Both the position numbers and the translations under genes were made by a program. This document shows, one piece after another, positions 34,843-45,506 of a DNA stretch of 64,000 nucleotides. This DNA comes from Darksidea phi (taxonomy: Eukaryota > Ascomycota > Dothideomycetes > Pleosporales > Lentitheciaceae), in assembly GCA_030770425.1 (NCBI GenBank), contig JASJFT010000235.1, positions 1-64,000 on the forward strand, written 5' to 3'. Below the pieces are notes generated by a model, which saw only the letters and a program-made list of their open reading frames with translations, searched no databases and was not told where the DNA came from. Position 1 is the stretch's first letter. Every line of letters begins with the position of its first letter.

Positions 34843-35636
34843 CCCCGCAACATGCAGCGTTGCCCTGGTCACCTTTCTTTTTCCTTCTCGCTGAGATCAA
34901 CTGTAATTTGCTTACTGTGTGTCATACTCAAAAGTTCGTTTGCCAATGTTTATATTCGAGGTCTGACCTTTCTTCTGCCATTCTGGCTAAAATGTATTAT
35001 CGAGCTCTCTTCGGAGAATTTGCTGCTGTTGGATTACTGAGATTTTAGCGATGGCGTTTGGGTGGCGGAAATTTCCAGGCTGCGAATTTGATATTTAGGG
35101 GCTGGTATTGGCGGAGACCATCATGTGCACAGTTTAAGGTTCAAGCTGGTAATCTTGATGTATGGAGTATTAATGTAGACTGATAGGATCCATTCAGTGG
35201 GGACGATGTATCGTGCAGAGCTCTAATATTAAGTGTTTGACCATGTTTATATGTACGTACACATGTGGATTTAAGAGACCGGTCACGCGTATAAGAACTT
35301 GGCACCGACACTTGAAACACTCGCTAAAGCTGTGAGTCGACCTCGAGTGATGGTGAGCCTGGCTCATCCGCTTGAAATGTCTCTATTGCATCTGAATGAT
35401 ACAGCAGCCTCACTTTCCTACATGTCCTCTGACGGGTTACTTCACTTGACGTGGCTTCGCGACATGCATACTACCGTGTCACCTGCAGCCGTCACCGGCA
35501 TTGCAGCCTTAGCAGTGCAGCTTCGCAAGCACATCATGGCTTGAGAGCGGCCTCGCCCCTCGCACTCCATGTGAGAGCTTTCCTGTGCCCGCCTCTCGCT
35601 ACTTGGGTACATGCTCTCGTACTGCCCGATAGCGGA
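34843..35636. other. intergenic; possible 5' extension of the next gene
   Basis: The frame of the first exon of the following gene is open back to an ATG at 35451, so the real start may be there. An open frame at 35299-35544 has no domain. Nothing else was recognised. Confidence 0.35.
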
Positions 35637-37357
35637 ATGGTCGTGCGACTTTTCATCCCGCCTGGTAAGTATCGAGACAGATGGGCGGTAAGACGAGTGT
35701 ACTGACTACGCCCAGGGGAAGGCCAGCATCATGTTGTCCCCAAGCGACCTGACCCGTTAGCAGCCAATGCTACGCTGTATGTCATGGTCGCGTCGACCGC
35801 GGTCGCTGCAGGGCACGCATCCATGGCGGCCGAATTCGCGCGCCGTACCACGCCCTACACGAGGATATCGAGAACTTCCTTGTTTGTAACGTCTTCGGCG
35901 AGGCTGGGCATTTGGGCTGTCGTGGCAGGCGCCGCTGTCAATGCCTACTACCACAGAAACTTCACGTCGGTTGTCGTCGCTGAGGCGGTCAAGGACCCCA
36001 CCCCGGCCAAGCTGTGGGAGAAGACTGAGAACTACACGGCCGAGGATGGCTGCATTGCAGGTGCAGCTGTGGGCATGGCCGCCTTTCTGCCGACGCTCTT
36101 CATGCGACAGGCCAGCGTGCCCTGGTGGACGCGGCTCTTGGGCATGGTGAACATTGGCGCAAGCACGGGCATCGTAGCGTCGCAGGCATACCTCCAGTAC
36201 ACTGGAGAGAGGCAGAAGGCGCTGAAGGAGCTTGATCGGCAGCGGCGGCGAAGAGCACTCGAGTTCCATCACATCTTCTGGAACAAATTGTTGATGGCGA
36301 GATTCGACCCGCTCATCCAGCAATATGTGCGACACAATGGCATCTTCCGCGCCTACCATATTCCTGCCGAAGTCTATCAAGCCCCCGACAAGTACGGATT
36401 GGCGTCGGCAGCGACGACGGAGAAGAGCGCAACGACCGGGGAAGCAGCTGCGACGACGGAAAGCGAGGATCGCTTCTACAAAGCTGCCCAAGATCACGCG
36501 CAAATCCTCGAGACAATGGATGTGGAAGGTACACGGAGAGAAGTTGAAGAGTTCAGGCAGCAGAGACAGGCTCTGCTGAAAGAAGCTGAGTACATGCATT
36601 ACAAATTGACCCAGAAGCAGCACCTATTCTGCCACACAACCCATACCAGCGAAGATGATAGGCAGAGACAGCTGCGACGACGGAAAGCGAGGATCGCTTC
36701 TACAAAGCTGCCCAAGATCACGCGCAAATCCTCGAGACAATGGATGTGGAAGGTACACGGAGAGAAGTTGAAGAGTTCAGGCAGCAGAGACAGGCTCTGC
36801 TGAAAGAAGCTGAGTACATGCATTACAAATTGACCCAGAAGCAGCACCTATTCTGCCACACAACCCATACCAGCGAAGATGATAGGCAGAGACAGCTGCG
36901 AGAACTCCAACTCATGAGCATCGCTTTCAACCGTCTCCGTACCAAAGCAGAGGAGCTCGATAGAAGTGTGCTCTACGGCAATACCTGGCTGCAGCAAAAG
37001 GCTGCCCTGGACAACAACAGTGCGCGCACGGCCTGGCTATCTAGCGCTACGCTCTGTGACCCTGATTCGCATGACCCAACTCTGTCCATCGCTGAGATGA
37101 AGAAGTTCCAGGATCAGTTTGTGGGGGAGATCGATCAGTGGGAGGCGTTAATCAAGAGTCAAACAGAGGAAGATGTAAGGAAAAGGGAGAAGTATAAGAG
37201 AGACTTAAACGATGCCCGGATGATGTTAAGGGCGGCTGATCAGGTAGCGTATGAGATGGAGATGAAGGTGAAGGGCGTTGCGGACAAGGCCGTTAAGGTT
37301 GATGAGCCGCGTGACAAGCTGGAGCCGGAGGAGCCGGGAGAGCCAGAGAAGTCGTGA
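35637..37357 (+). CDS. coiled-coil membrane protein carrying a 224-bp duplication
   Basis: Exon 1 is 35637-35664, then a 51-nt intron (GTAAGT, CTGAC, CCCAG) and exon 2 from 35716. Two or three hydrophobic segments occur (LGIWAVVAGAAVNAYY; GCIAGAAVGMAAFLPTLFM; LLGMVNIGASTGIVASQA), then a long charged coiled coil ending PEEPGEPEKS. No family was recognised. A perfect tandem repeat (36445-36668 and 36669-36892) shifts the frame, so unspliced reading stops at 36803. If GT at 36529 splices to AG at 36752, exactly one 224-nt unit is removed and a 481-residue protein results. Without such splicing the gene is broken. Acceptor quality is poor (no clear pyrimidine tract). The true start could be 35451. 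Confidence 0.6.
36445..36892 (+). repeat. perfect 224-bp tandem duplication
   Basis: Two head-to-tail copies (36445-36668, 36669-36892) appear identical base for base, followed by the first bases of a third (CAGCTGCG). The length is 3n+2, so it shifts the frame. Identity implies a very recent event or an assembly error. Confidence 0.9.
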
Positions 37358-37614
37358 AATAGGAACGAGACATGGAACCAACAACAATGCGATGTTCGGA
37401 TTCTCAGAGCTAGTAATATGAACGCTGCACAGCCACTGCGCACTGTCTATTTGACTCGTCCATTCTTGAGCACTGTTTCAATCGTATCAACTGGTTACAG
37501 CAACTTACTTCACACCCGACCTCCACGACACCACCGCCGCTACCAAATACGCGCCCCCCTCCACCCGCGATCGCTCCCGTCTCTACCAGCAACATAGATC
37601 TCTCATTCTAGTTC

Positions 37615-39206
37615 ATGGGTAATACTTCCAGTCAGCCATCTGACGCGGAAGACGCGCTAGAGCCTTCCATCACCATGCGCCGCGTAAAGCTCGATTTCCC
37701 TCTTACCGAGGTATGGACTGAGCGTCAGTGGAGCGCTCTGTTCAGTCGCTGCCAAATATCCCTCTATGAAGTCATACGCTCTCTGGGAATCCTTTCACCG
37801 GACAAAGAATGTCGAGTCGGAAACGGTCTGTGGAGATTCGGCGACCCTATACTCGATGCACTCTCCATTGCTGTTACGGCTATATCGAAAGAAGTTGCCG
37901 AGAAATTTCGAGGGAAGAATGCGGCGAAGGATGTAGTTGCTGCTGCGGCCAATCCGAACTATCTCGATGACCAGATTGACGAGTTGCTGGAGAAATTTGG
38001 TGGCGAGGTTTGGGGGATCGATGTTGAGGCGAGGGAGGGATGTAAGGTAAGACTGGTGTACGAAGAGGACGATGATCGGCAGTTGTAAGTGACCCTCCTC
38101 TGTGTTTCGCCGTATTCTAAAGTAGGACCGGTGGTTCATCATTACTAACAATGTGGAACGGAATATATCTGCACTTGAGTCAGTGGGTCTTTCTCAAAGT
38201 CTTCAACATCATACGCGAGCGCGATAAAAAAACCAAGCCGAGGACCAAAAAACGGAAACGGGGTCGCCAAGGTGCTGCTTCGAGCAAGAAGGTCAAAGTC
38301 AAGTCTGCTGCGTTTGGATCGAGTGGGGAAGAGGCCAACCTTGAAGGAGGAAACACTTTCGAGAACATCATCGTGAATCGGAGCGGTATGTATTTTCCTT
38401 CTTACTCTATGTTCGACATATACTAAGGCTTACGTCCACCAGGTACAATACCCGTTCCGGGTCGACCCGCACTCAACGATTCCAGTAGCAATCCCTCTAG
38501 GCCTAGCGATCGCGATCTACTCCTCTTAGGGATTCAAATGACCTCAGGTGTGCGTTCAATAGATGCTCCCACCAACGATCTAGAGCCTAGTCAGCCACTA
38601 CTCGACGGACCGGCAAATTTGACAAACATTCCTACCGACAATCTATCGAACCTAGACAGCAAAATATTCGAACAAAGATCCTCGCCCCCCACTCAAGAGA
38701 CTCCATGCCACAGCGGGAACCTAGCTATCTTACTCAAAAAACACCTCCTGCGCTCCCACCGCGGCCAGCTAGACGAAACAATTCTCCTCTCACACCTCTC
38801 ACACGCATGGACTACCCAACCCACCGCTTTCTACAAGAAGCCATCCCACCGTTCCCCCTTCGGCTCCGTCCTTCGAGCTTGGATCGACTGGCGTCGGAAC
38901 GTCATACGCGTCAAGGGTTACTCCGCCTCCCTTCCTTCCGACCCGACGCAAGAATGGGTGTACCGGGCAGGGCTGTGCAAGGAAATTAGAGAGTTGCGGA
39001 ACAAGTTCCTGGAGATGAGGGTTGAGGTCAACGGGAAAGAGAAGGAGTCGCGGAACGTGCTGTGTGTGATGCTGGGGAACCTTATGGGGTTGGATGCAGG
39101 GAAGGACATGGAGGCTGTCAAGCTTCTTAGAGAGAATGTCTGCCGCGTTGATCCGGAGGTGGAGGAGTTGGAGAGGAAGGGTATTGCTGGGACGGTGATG
39201 GAGTAG
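37615..39206 (+). CDS. two-domain family protein, copy C
   Basis: Exons 37615-38084, 38180-38385 and 38443-39206 give 479 residues. The first intron is again at the end of the N-terminal domain, phase 2, after EEDDDRQ. Its acceptor is my choice: AG at 38178-38179, after a good CTAAC branch. A closer AG at 38124-38125 would give a 41-nt intron and keep IYLHLSQWVFLK in full, which aligns better. N-terminal domain: RQWSALFSRCQISLYEVI, DDQIDELLEKFGGEVWG. Next comes QWVFLKVFNIIRERD and a strong nuclear-type signal KPRTKKRKRGRQ. The C-terminal domain (310-479): LAILLKKHLLRSHRG, ILLSHLSHAWTTQPTAF, SVLRAWIDWRRNVIRVKGY. It is the shortest intact copy, with a short linker. Confidence 0.75.
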
Positions 39207-39309
39207 TTATGTACTTTTCTTGGCCCGTTATATTGGAGAGGTCATGGTCGTGAATAGAGTTTCTACCCGATTATCCAACAAGAAGTACTTGCAGGGTCCT
39301 TGACCCCGT

Positions 39310-39720
39310 CTTCCGTCTCACCTTCTTTACTTTCGCTGCCACCATAAATCTTGGTGTCGGCATCGTTCAGACTGGCACCTGAAACTTTCGCGTAGCTGGT
39401 TGCGAAGCTAGGTGCAATCCAAGCCAAATCCGAGCGGAAATCGAACCTTCCCCTCGGCTATCTACCGTTGATCAAACCACTTGTACTCGACAAACGCACC
39501 CTCTACATACTCCTTCCAAGATTCAAAGCCATCCAGTCCGAAAGTTTCCGTAGCAGCCCGTGTACCCGTATTTCTTGAGCCAGCTCATAGGAAGCTTGCC
39601 GCCAGGATAAGTTTCGCCCCATAAAACGTCCACAATCGCATTGCCCGTCTCCTGTCCCGAATCCCAAGCTTGAAAGAATGTGGAAACACATGGCATGGTG
39701 CCTGTGTACTTTCTTCACAT
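39310..39720 (-). pseudogene. beta-glucosidase (GH3) relic
   Basis: On the minus strand, fragments in several frames match the C-terminal half of GH3 beta-glucosidases in order: FQAWDSGQETGNAIVDVLWG, then GETYPGGKLPMSW, then (other frame) SWKEYVEGAFVEYKWFDQR, a stop, then RFPLGFGLD (the usual FPFGxGLSY) and FATSYAKVSGASLNDA. At least three frameshifts or stops separate them. The N-terminal catalytic half is not visible upstream to 39980, so this is a truncated relic. It is unrelated to the adjacent family copy C, with which it converges. Confidence 0.65.
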
Positions 39721-39984
39721 ATGTCATGTACGGCTGAGTCGCTGGTTGGTGGCGTACTGGGTGGGGATTGCTGAGCTTCGGAGAGTTTTTGTGCATCCGC
39801 TGGAATTATGTTATCCATAGTGGCTATGCTGTGGCCGATCACGGCCCTTCGACCTCGAAGCGCGACCAAAGCGCAACATGTTCTGAGAATAAGGTCATAT
39901 TTATGGCAGGGTAGTGTGTACCCCTGTGGTAAACGCCCAACACCGCCATGCTGATATCCCAGATCCAAACCTTGCAATAGCCCG

Positions 39985-40735
39985 CTACTGGTCAGAGTTC
40001 ACCGTTTGCTACCAATGTTAGCTTGGTCGGTATCAAAGCAGCATGCCGACCTACCACCAGCCAGTCCATACCCTCGTCCACCCCCCTCCCATCGACAGCC
40101 GAGCAAGCGACGATACTCCAATTCCGATCCTTTAGTTCACCCAGTCGCAGCGCCTCGCTTATCTCTCCTGCACCCTTCGCGCCCGGCTGGTCCTGCTTGT
40201 TGGCGAACACCAGCAGCGCGGCATCCCGGAGCTCTTCCTCGTTCAGCATGGCCGATAGTTCTTCCGAGGCCGTGGTCAGCCGGTCGATGTCGGTCGAGTC
40301 TATGACGAAGATGACAGCAGCTGTATTGGCGTAGTAGCACCGCCAGTAGGGTCGGATAGAGGTTTGGCCGCCTAGATCCTGCCTGCATGTTAGCTGTAGA
40401 AGGCGAAGGGGTCCCTGCTAACGAGCGTACCCAGACGTTGAAGTTGAGGTTCTTGTAAGTGACTGACTCAACGTTGAAGCCTATTGTCGGTATCGTGGTG
40501 ACGACCTCCCCGATCTGTGTTGGGCATTTAGCATGGCCCTCTTCTTGCATCCCGCCAGAGGTTGCGCACCTTTAACCTGTACAAAAGCGTCGTCTTCCCG
40601 GCATTGTCCTGTTCGCATCGGTAAGCCAGAGAAGCGTGCCGCAAGCTGTAGCGCGCATACAAGTCCCAAGATCAGTATCCGGATTTCCTTCTTCGCCCAG
40701 ATCAAAGACGAGAACTTTGACAAGTAGCCGCCCAT
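39985..40735 (-). CDS. ARL1: ARL1-type small GTPase
   Basis: Five exons (40661-40735, 40570-40608, 40431-40514, 40055-40378, 39985-40008) give 181 residues; introns are 46-55 nt. The start [13 protein letters not shown] has the Gly2 for myristoylation. G1 is GLDNAGKTT, formed across the first intron; switch I is [11 protein letters not shown]3 is WDLGGQ; G4 is NKQD; G5 is CSA. The motif [14 protein letters not shown] is diagnostic for Arl1 over Arf1. The last exon has only 8 codons (QTVNSDQ and stop); reading through the last intron would give a wrong C-terminus. By family it acts at the trans-Golgi, recruiting GRIP-domain tethers. Confidence 0.93.
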
Positions 40736-41617
40736 GGTGTCCCAGTGCCCCGCGCTGCCGCCAGCGACTATTCGGGGAAATGGCCGTATAAGAATATGAG
40801 GAGTGCGGCTACTTGTGAAGCTGCGTGTGTCGTCACTAACTGGCTCACTGTCTACAAGCCGGGGGGGAGTGGTCGAGCGGCCATGAATCAAACATGTCAA
40901 ACGCCGAAGCCCGGCGCTACGATTCTCCGCTCCGGGCTCGCTGGTCCCCATTTCGACAATGTAGTTTTCAACCAACTCTCACCTTCCATAGCCTTCTATT
41001 TCATAGTCTAATACCGGTTCTCACGAGGTCAAGCCTAATTACTCTATCGATTAATCCCATTCGGATGCTTCATATAGCCCCCTACTTTTATAATACAGAC
41101 TTGTTTACTGCTCTCGGCTGACAACTTGTCGCCTTTAGTTATTATCATCTTATGTGTAACTTGTCACTTGTGGCTTCCACGTAGGGCTCAACCGATGCGT
41201 CCACGTTCCATATCAACATGCGATGCATAGAGCTAGTAGGTAGCACATGATAGATATGAATTTATTCATTTATGTCTTTAGTCTTTACTCACGACACTTT
41301 TCCATGCTTAGTCTCAGCTCCACCGTCCTAGTATTATATTTTCAAAGTTTTAGTGAAATACTATCCTTACATCGGTCCGACATAACTCGGTACCCGTCTT
41401 CGAGAATACTATTTTCAAGAAACACTACGTATATAATCCTGCCGCCGCGGCCTTCTTTCCTAATCTTCCTTTCGTCACCTACACACGCATTCAAAGCAAA
41501 GTCATTTCAATCCAAGGAAGATTTGCGGCTTCCCGCAACGCAATAACAACCTCAACCAACGCCTTCCAGGCATCTACTACCCCGTAGCTTAATCCGATCT
41601 CTTTGTCACGCACCAAC
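40736..41617. other. intergenic, no supported gene
   Basis: About 880 bp between divergent genes, becoming AT-rich after 41030. No domain-bearing frame was found. Confidence 0.4.
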
Positions 41618-42163
41618 ATGTCTTCTCAAGCCGCCAGCAACCAGTGCCCAGTTCTTACCTGGATGAAAACACTTTCCTTGAACGCGCTGCTCATCCAAGC
41701 GCGTTGGCAATACATGACCCCTTCTGAGGTCGACATCCTCGAGACGGCCCTCAACGACATACTCGATGACGCCGACCCCGCCCCTATGGAGCACAAGCTC
41801 GCCGAGCTACTCTATTTCCGCTGGGGCTATATGCTCATCGATCACATGCAGTACAACCAAATGACACGCCTCCAGATGGAGCGCGAGTGTCTTGCCCGCG
41901 CTTTGCTCGCACGAGAGCAACTGCCGGCCATCTCCGACCTCGCGTTGAGAGTTTTGCTCAAGGCCGACCGAGAGCAGATTTCGTTCGCGCAAAGCCGCTT
42001 GGACTTCGGGTCTGGTCCATTTTCTCGAAATGATAGAGGTTACTGTACCGGGGAGGATATCAGCGATGCTAATAACAAAGCCAGTGAGGATAACCATGGC
42101 AAGGCTATCTATATTCGGTCCTGGAATCCAAAGCTTAACCGGGCTATCACTTACCGGTACTAG
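41618..42163 (+). CDS. hypothetical helical protein
   Basis: A single frame of 181 residues starting MSSQAASNQCPVLTWM. Residues 10-130 are amphipathic helix throughout (LNALLIQARWQYMTPSEV, LARALLAREQLPAI). The last 45 residues look unlike the rest and may be intron or non-coding read-through. No family was recognised. It is the last gene-like sequence before the repeat-rich block. Confidence 0.4.
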   Translation: MSSQAASNQCPVLTWMKTLSLNALLIQARWQYMTPSEVDILETALNDILDDADPAPMEHKLAELLYFRWGYMLIDHMQYNQMTRLQMERECLARALLAREQLPAISDLALRVLLKADREQISFAQSRLDFGSGPFSRNDRGYCTGEDISDANNKASEDNHGKAIYIRSWNPKLNRAITYRY

Positions 42164-42758
42164 GTAACCGCCGCCCATAAAAGCAGTGAGTATATTCATG
42201 TCTACGTGTGTTTGCGGGTTAAAGAATACTTGACCGGAAATGGCGTTTGCGGATTTGCACGGTACCTCTTGAAGCAACAAGCATGCCGCAGTGTTTCTAC
42301 GTACTAGCAAGCTAGCTTTTCTAAAACCTACTAAGCGCCGCGTTACGCATCCACCTACGGGCGATCAGAAAGCTGCAAGGCCGTTGAGGGCAAACAGGAC
42401 GCGCAGCGTAGGCTCAAGTACAACGCTGAACTGTAGACCAGGAAGCGTTCGAGGAAAAAGGATGTTGACATAAAGGCTTTTTCAGCGACGACGACGCCTG
42501 TGAACCGAACGTCCAGTGGCGGACCATGTCCCGAGAACGGCGGCTCGCAGCGCTCAACCGCTCCTCCTTCTCTCTTAAGCCTCCGTTTCTCAGCAGCCAC
42601 TGAGACCGATTCGGGGGCGTACAGCGAAACTGAGGAAAGTCACAAGCCAGACATTGGTCGCGTCGTCCGGGGACGAACGGCCGATAAGTCTCAATCGAAG
42701 AAGTGCAAGGTTTTGAGGGGTACAGTAGGATACGCTGGCGGCTACTACGATGAAGCAG

Positions 42759-43753
42759 TTTTTTTTTTCTTGAGAAAAAGCTGCATTGCGCAACTATGCT
42801 ATTGTATAGCGGGTGCACTCTAAGGATAATCTGTAAATATCTGAAAATCAGGACCGCAATAAACAGAGTTCATCGATGACAGCGAGGAGCGCGCGCCGAT
42901 AAGATCCCGACGCACTGATAAGGTTCCTCTAACTCAAGTCCGAAAGTTCATCGTCTGAAAGAAATGTGTTTGTGTTGAAGTTTTGGTGCGGAACAGTGTG
43001 TAATGGATCAATCCCCTCCTACTGCTGCCCATGTCACGATGGCCCACATTCGGTTTGCTCGCACCATTGAAGGTCGAGTCCATCCCATCGCTGCGCTCTC
43101 CACCCTAGGCAACTCCGTGGCCGGCAGTCCGACGGCCAGCTCCGCCAACCTCGCACAGCGAGTTCAGGCTCGGTGCTGTCGCTTCCAGAAAAGTGTTGAC
43201 AAGCCCGGTTTTCTCACGGCATCATCCCTGAACGGACGCAACAGCCAGCGATAGCTCTCCGTCCATGTCCGACATAAACCCCATGCCGCGAGATCGAATG
43301 CGTTGAATGCCTGTAGAAACTCTCATCTCTAGCGTGCTCGCTCGCCTCGACCAGCACGCTTCGAGCTGCCTCTGCATCATGGCCGAAATCGACCTGGACG
43401 AGGAAGAGCCCGGATCAATCGTTTTTAGCAATACGATGTGCAGGAGAGTCCGCGATTTAATGATTGTAATGACTCGCCTCGGCGCGGCGACGGTTTCCAC
43501 CGAGAGACATCTTTGTCAAGCTACCGGTATAGCAAGTATATAACCCGTAGTTAAAATGTATATCTTTATCTTTGTATAACTAATGTCCATCAAATTATAG
43601 TATCAATCCAATAAAAACGTAGTAGCTATTACCGAATAAGTGGTAGGCGGCGCGTATAAGAATATTATATTAGTACTAGTCTTCAGATTATAAAATTTCG
43701 TTATTGATATCATAGCATAGTTGCGCAATGCAGATTTCCTCCCGAAAAAAAAA
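42759..43753. mobile_element. candidate inverted-repeat element of about 1 kb
   Basis: Left end 42759-42804 and right end 43711-43753 are inverted copies of one sequence. Its core is GCATAGTTGCGCAATGCAG, which points inward, with an A/T homopolymer on the outer side (T-run on the left, A-run on the right). A third copy lies at 48331-48379. The interior (about 900 bp) holds gene-like scraps such as IMAEIDLDEEEPGSIVFSNT near 43380-43430, but no transposase that I recognise, so it would be non-autonomous. No target-site duplication is clear. The terminal A-runs could alternatively suggest three separate retroposon-like copies. Confidence 0.45.
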
Positions 43754-43871
43754 CCTCCCTCCCAACTATTTCTCAAATGCAAACGCCTTACTAGAATAAA
43801 TAGAAAACATAAGAGACGCTGTAGAAGCGTAACGGGTAGGGATATTCCTCATCCCGCCTGATCTCCTTTCC

Positions 43872-45352
43872 TCATACAGATTGCCCACAGACTCTAGTCA
43901 GCGTATCTGTACTACGTTCCCTTTCACTCCCAATTTCTTTATCAATTGTGCTGCAATCCCCATCCTTGCGATCGACACTGGCCTGCCCCACCGTCCCAGC
44001 CCGAAACCGAGCGCCCCGAACTTCACCCTCACTGGACACACGGGAGCCTTTAGACTCCAGCGGGAGTATGGTGTTAGCTCCTACGGATCGGTGGCGATAA
44101 GCATTGCGAGATAATGAATGTACGCCGCTCCTTGCACCATATCTATATGGTGCTGTGGAGAAAGCTCCCTGGAACCAGCGAGTAACTAGCGGACGCAAGC
44201 ATGGAAGACACGAGCAAATTATGGCGATGTTGATTTCGACGGCGCTCCAGGTAGCCGCTGGTGGATTGTCGTAAGTGGGGTCTGACGAGTTGGATATTGC
44301 GACGAGAGACTTAAGGCGCAGGGTGGAGACGATGCAAACACTGGTGCACAGGAAAGTCAGCGGAAAAGCAGGCAAGGCGGTGGTGGATAAGGAAAAGAAG
44401 TGTAGGTTGGGTAAGGGTATTAATTTATATAAGAAAAAGGCTCGAGAATATGACAGACAGGACAGTCGTAAGATGGTGAGGCAAAATTGTTGAAGAACTT
44501 CATTGACCGACGGCAGTGTTGGATGCAGGGGCTTAGAAATCTCCACTTACAATAAACCCACGGCAAAAATCCCAATAAGAGCCTGCTTCTGCCTCCGCGC
44601 AAGATTCAAGCTCTGAACAACCGGCATCGGAAGTATGATAATCGCAAAGTCGGTCAAGATATTGATCCCAGCATTGGTGAACCACATGACCGTCTGGTTA
44701 ATGCACTTTGAGGGTTGCTCTTTGGTCCAAAAAGCACGGATCGGAGAACAGGCGAAGATGCTACCGAAAAGTGTCCAAATGGTGTAAATGACAACAACGC
44801 TCATGATTGTCCAGCACGCAATTCGGAAGGTTCTTGTCGTAAATACGCGCTGATATTGGACAAGGATCGAAGTCTTTGTAAGACCGAGAGAAAGGTAGTA
44901 GACAATGAGGCTTGCATAGAATGCCTTCAGATCTCAGTCAGTGCTGTTGTCCAGAGAATGGCTCTAAAAGGGGAGATGATACCTTCAATGAGTGCCGCAC
45001 CTCTTGAGGTTCAAGGTCTGCCATGTGGCGGCCCATGCCATATTGAGCTTCTAGCCGACGTCAGTTCGAGTAAACAGTCAGAATGGAAGGGTACGAACGT
45101 ATACCGATGCATATCGTCAAGCCGGTAGAACAAAGCTGTGGAGGAGTTAATGGGGGAAACTACTTGGACGATACAAAGGATCATGGAGGTTTATACCATA
45201 GACAGGCCAATGAAATAATCCTCAACACCCGCGCAACGAACAATGTAGAAGCGAGTAAATAAGCGTAAAAGGACTACAATGGCAGCAATACCAGTGAGGG
45301 CGCTGGTCACCTGAACCGCCTGTAGTCCGCGAGGATTATTGTCCAGGATCAT
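43872..45352 (-). CDS. PTH11-like rhodopsin-fold membrane receptor, copy 1
   Basis: Five exons (45197-45352, 45105-45135, 44983-45050, 44551-44924, 43872-44340) give 365 residues. A TAA just after GLSM looks like a nonsense mutation but lies in a 61-nt intron (GTATAA...CCACAG). Splicing gives GLSMLCSTGLTICIEAQYG, typical of the family. Other landmarks are LQAVQVTSALTGIAAIV (TM1), YGMGRHMADL, FYASLIVYYLSLGLTKTSIL, FACSPIRAFW then KCINQ (extracellular Cys), GINILTDFAIIILPMPVV, and the last span with SSDPTYDN and IICSCLPCLRPLV. Seven spans are expected. These fungal integral membrane proteins are candidate surface sensors; the ligand is unknown. The start and the long Arg/Ser-rich tail are less certain. 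Confidence 0.78.
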
Positions 45353-45477
45353 AATGAATGCTGCAGAATAGTCTACATCAATGAAGAGAAGGCACCGTTG
45401 GGATGTGAAGAGAGAGTGAAGCTCCTATACGGACTTGGTAGGTGGTCAATTCACATATGTATAAGGCGTCGAGCCTT

Positions 45478-45506
45478 ATAAAAGAGACTGCCATTATGAA
45501 AATCCA
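45478..45506 (+). repeat. short dispersed repeat, copy 1
   Basis: About 28 bp (AAAAGAGACT then a C/T-variable stretch, then ATTATGAAAATCCAA) closely matches 49111-49138. The differences are mainly C/T, as after RIP. Confidence 0.4.

Noticed and set aside
36325..36579. Separate small gene sharing sequence with its neighbour
   Set aside because: It is an alternative frame within the first copy of the 224-bp duplication, not a gene.
41618..42163. Fifth member of the two-domain family
   Set aside because: It is helical like the family's C-terminal domain, but none of the conserved W, LL or FG-IWG positions line up, and the family intron is absent.
43872..44546. Stand-alone 224-codon gene
   Set aside because: Its middle is the last exon of receptor 1 (typical seventh-span sequence after a CACCAG acceptor); the N-terminal part of the frame is intron.
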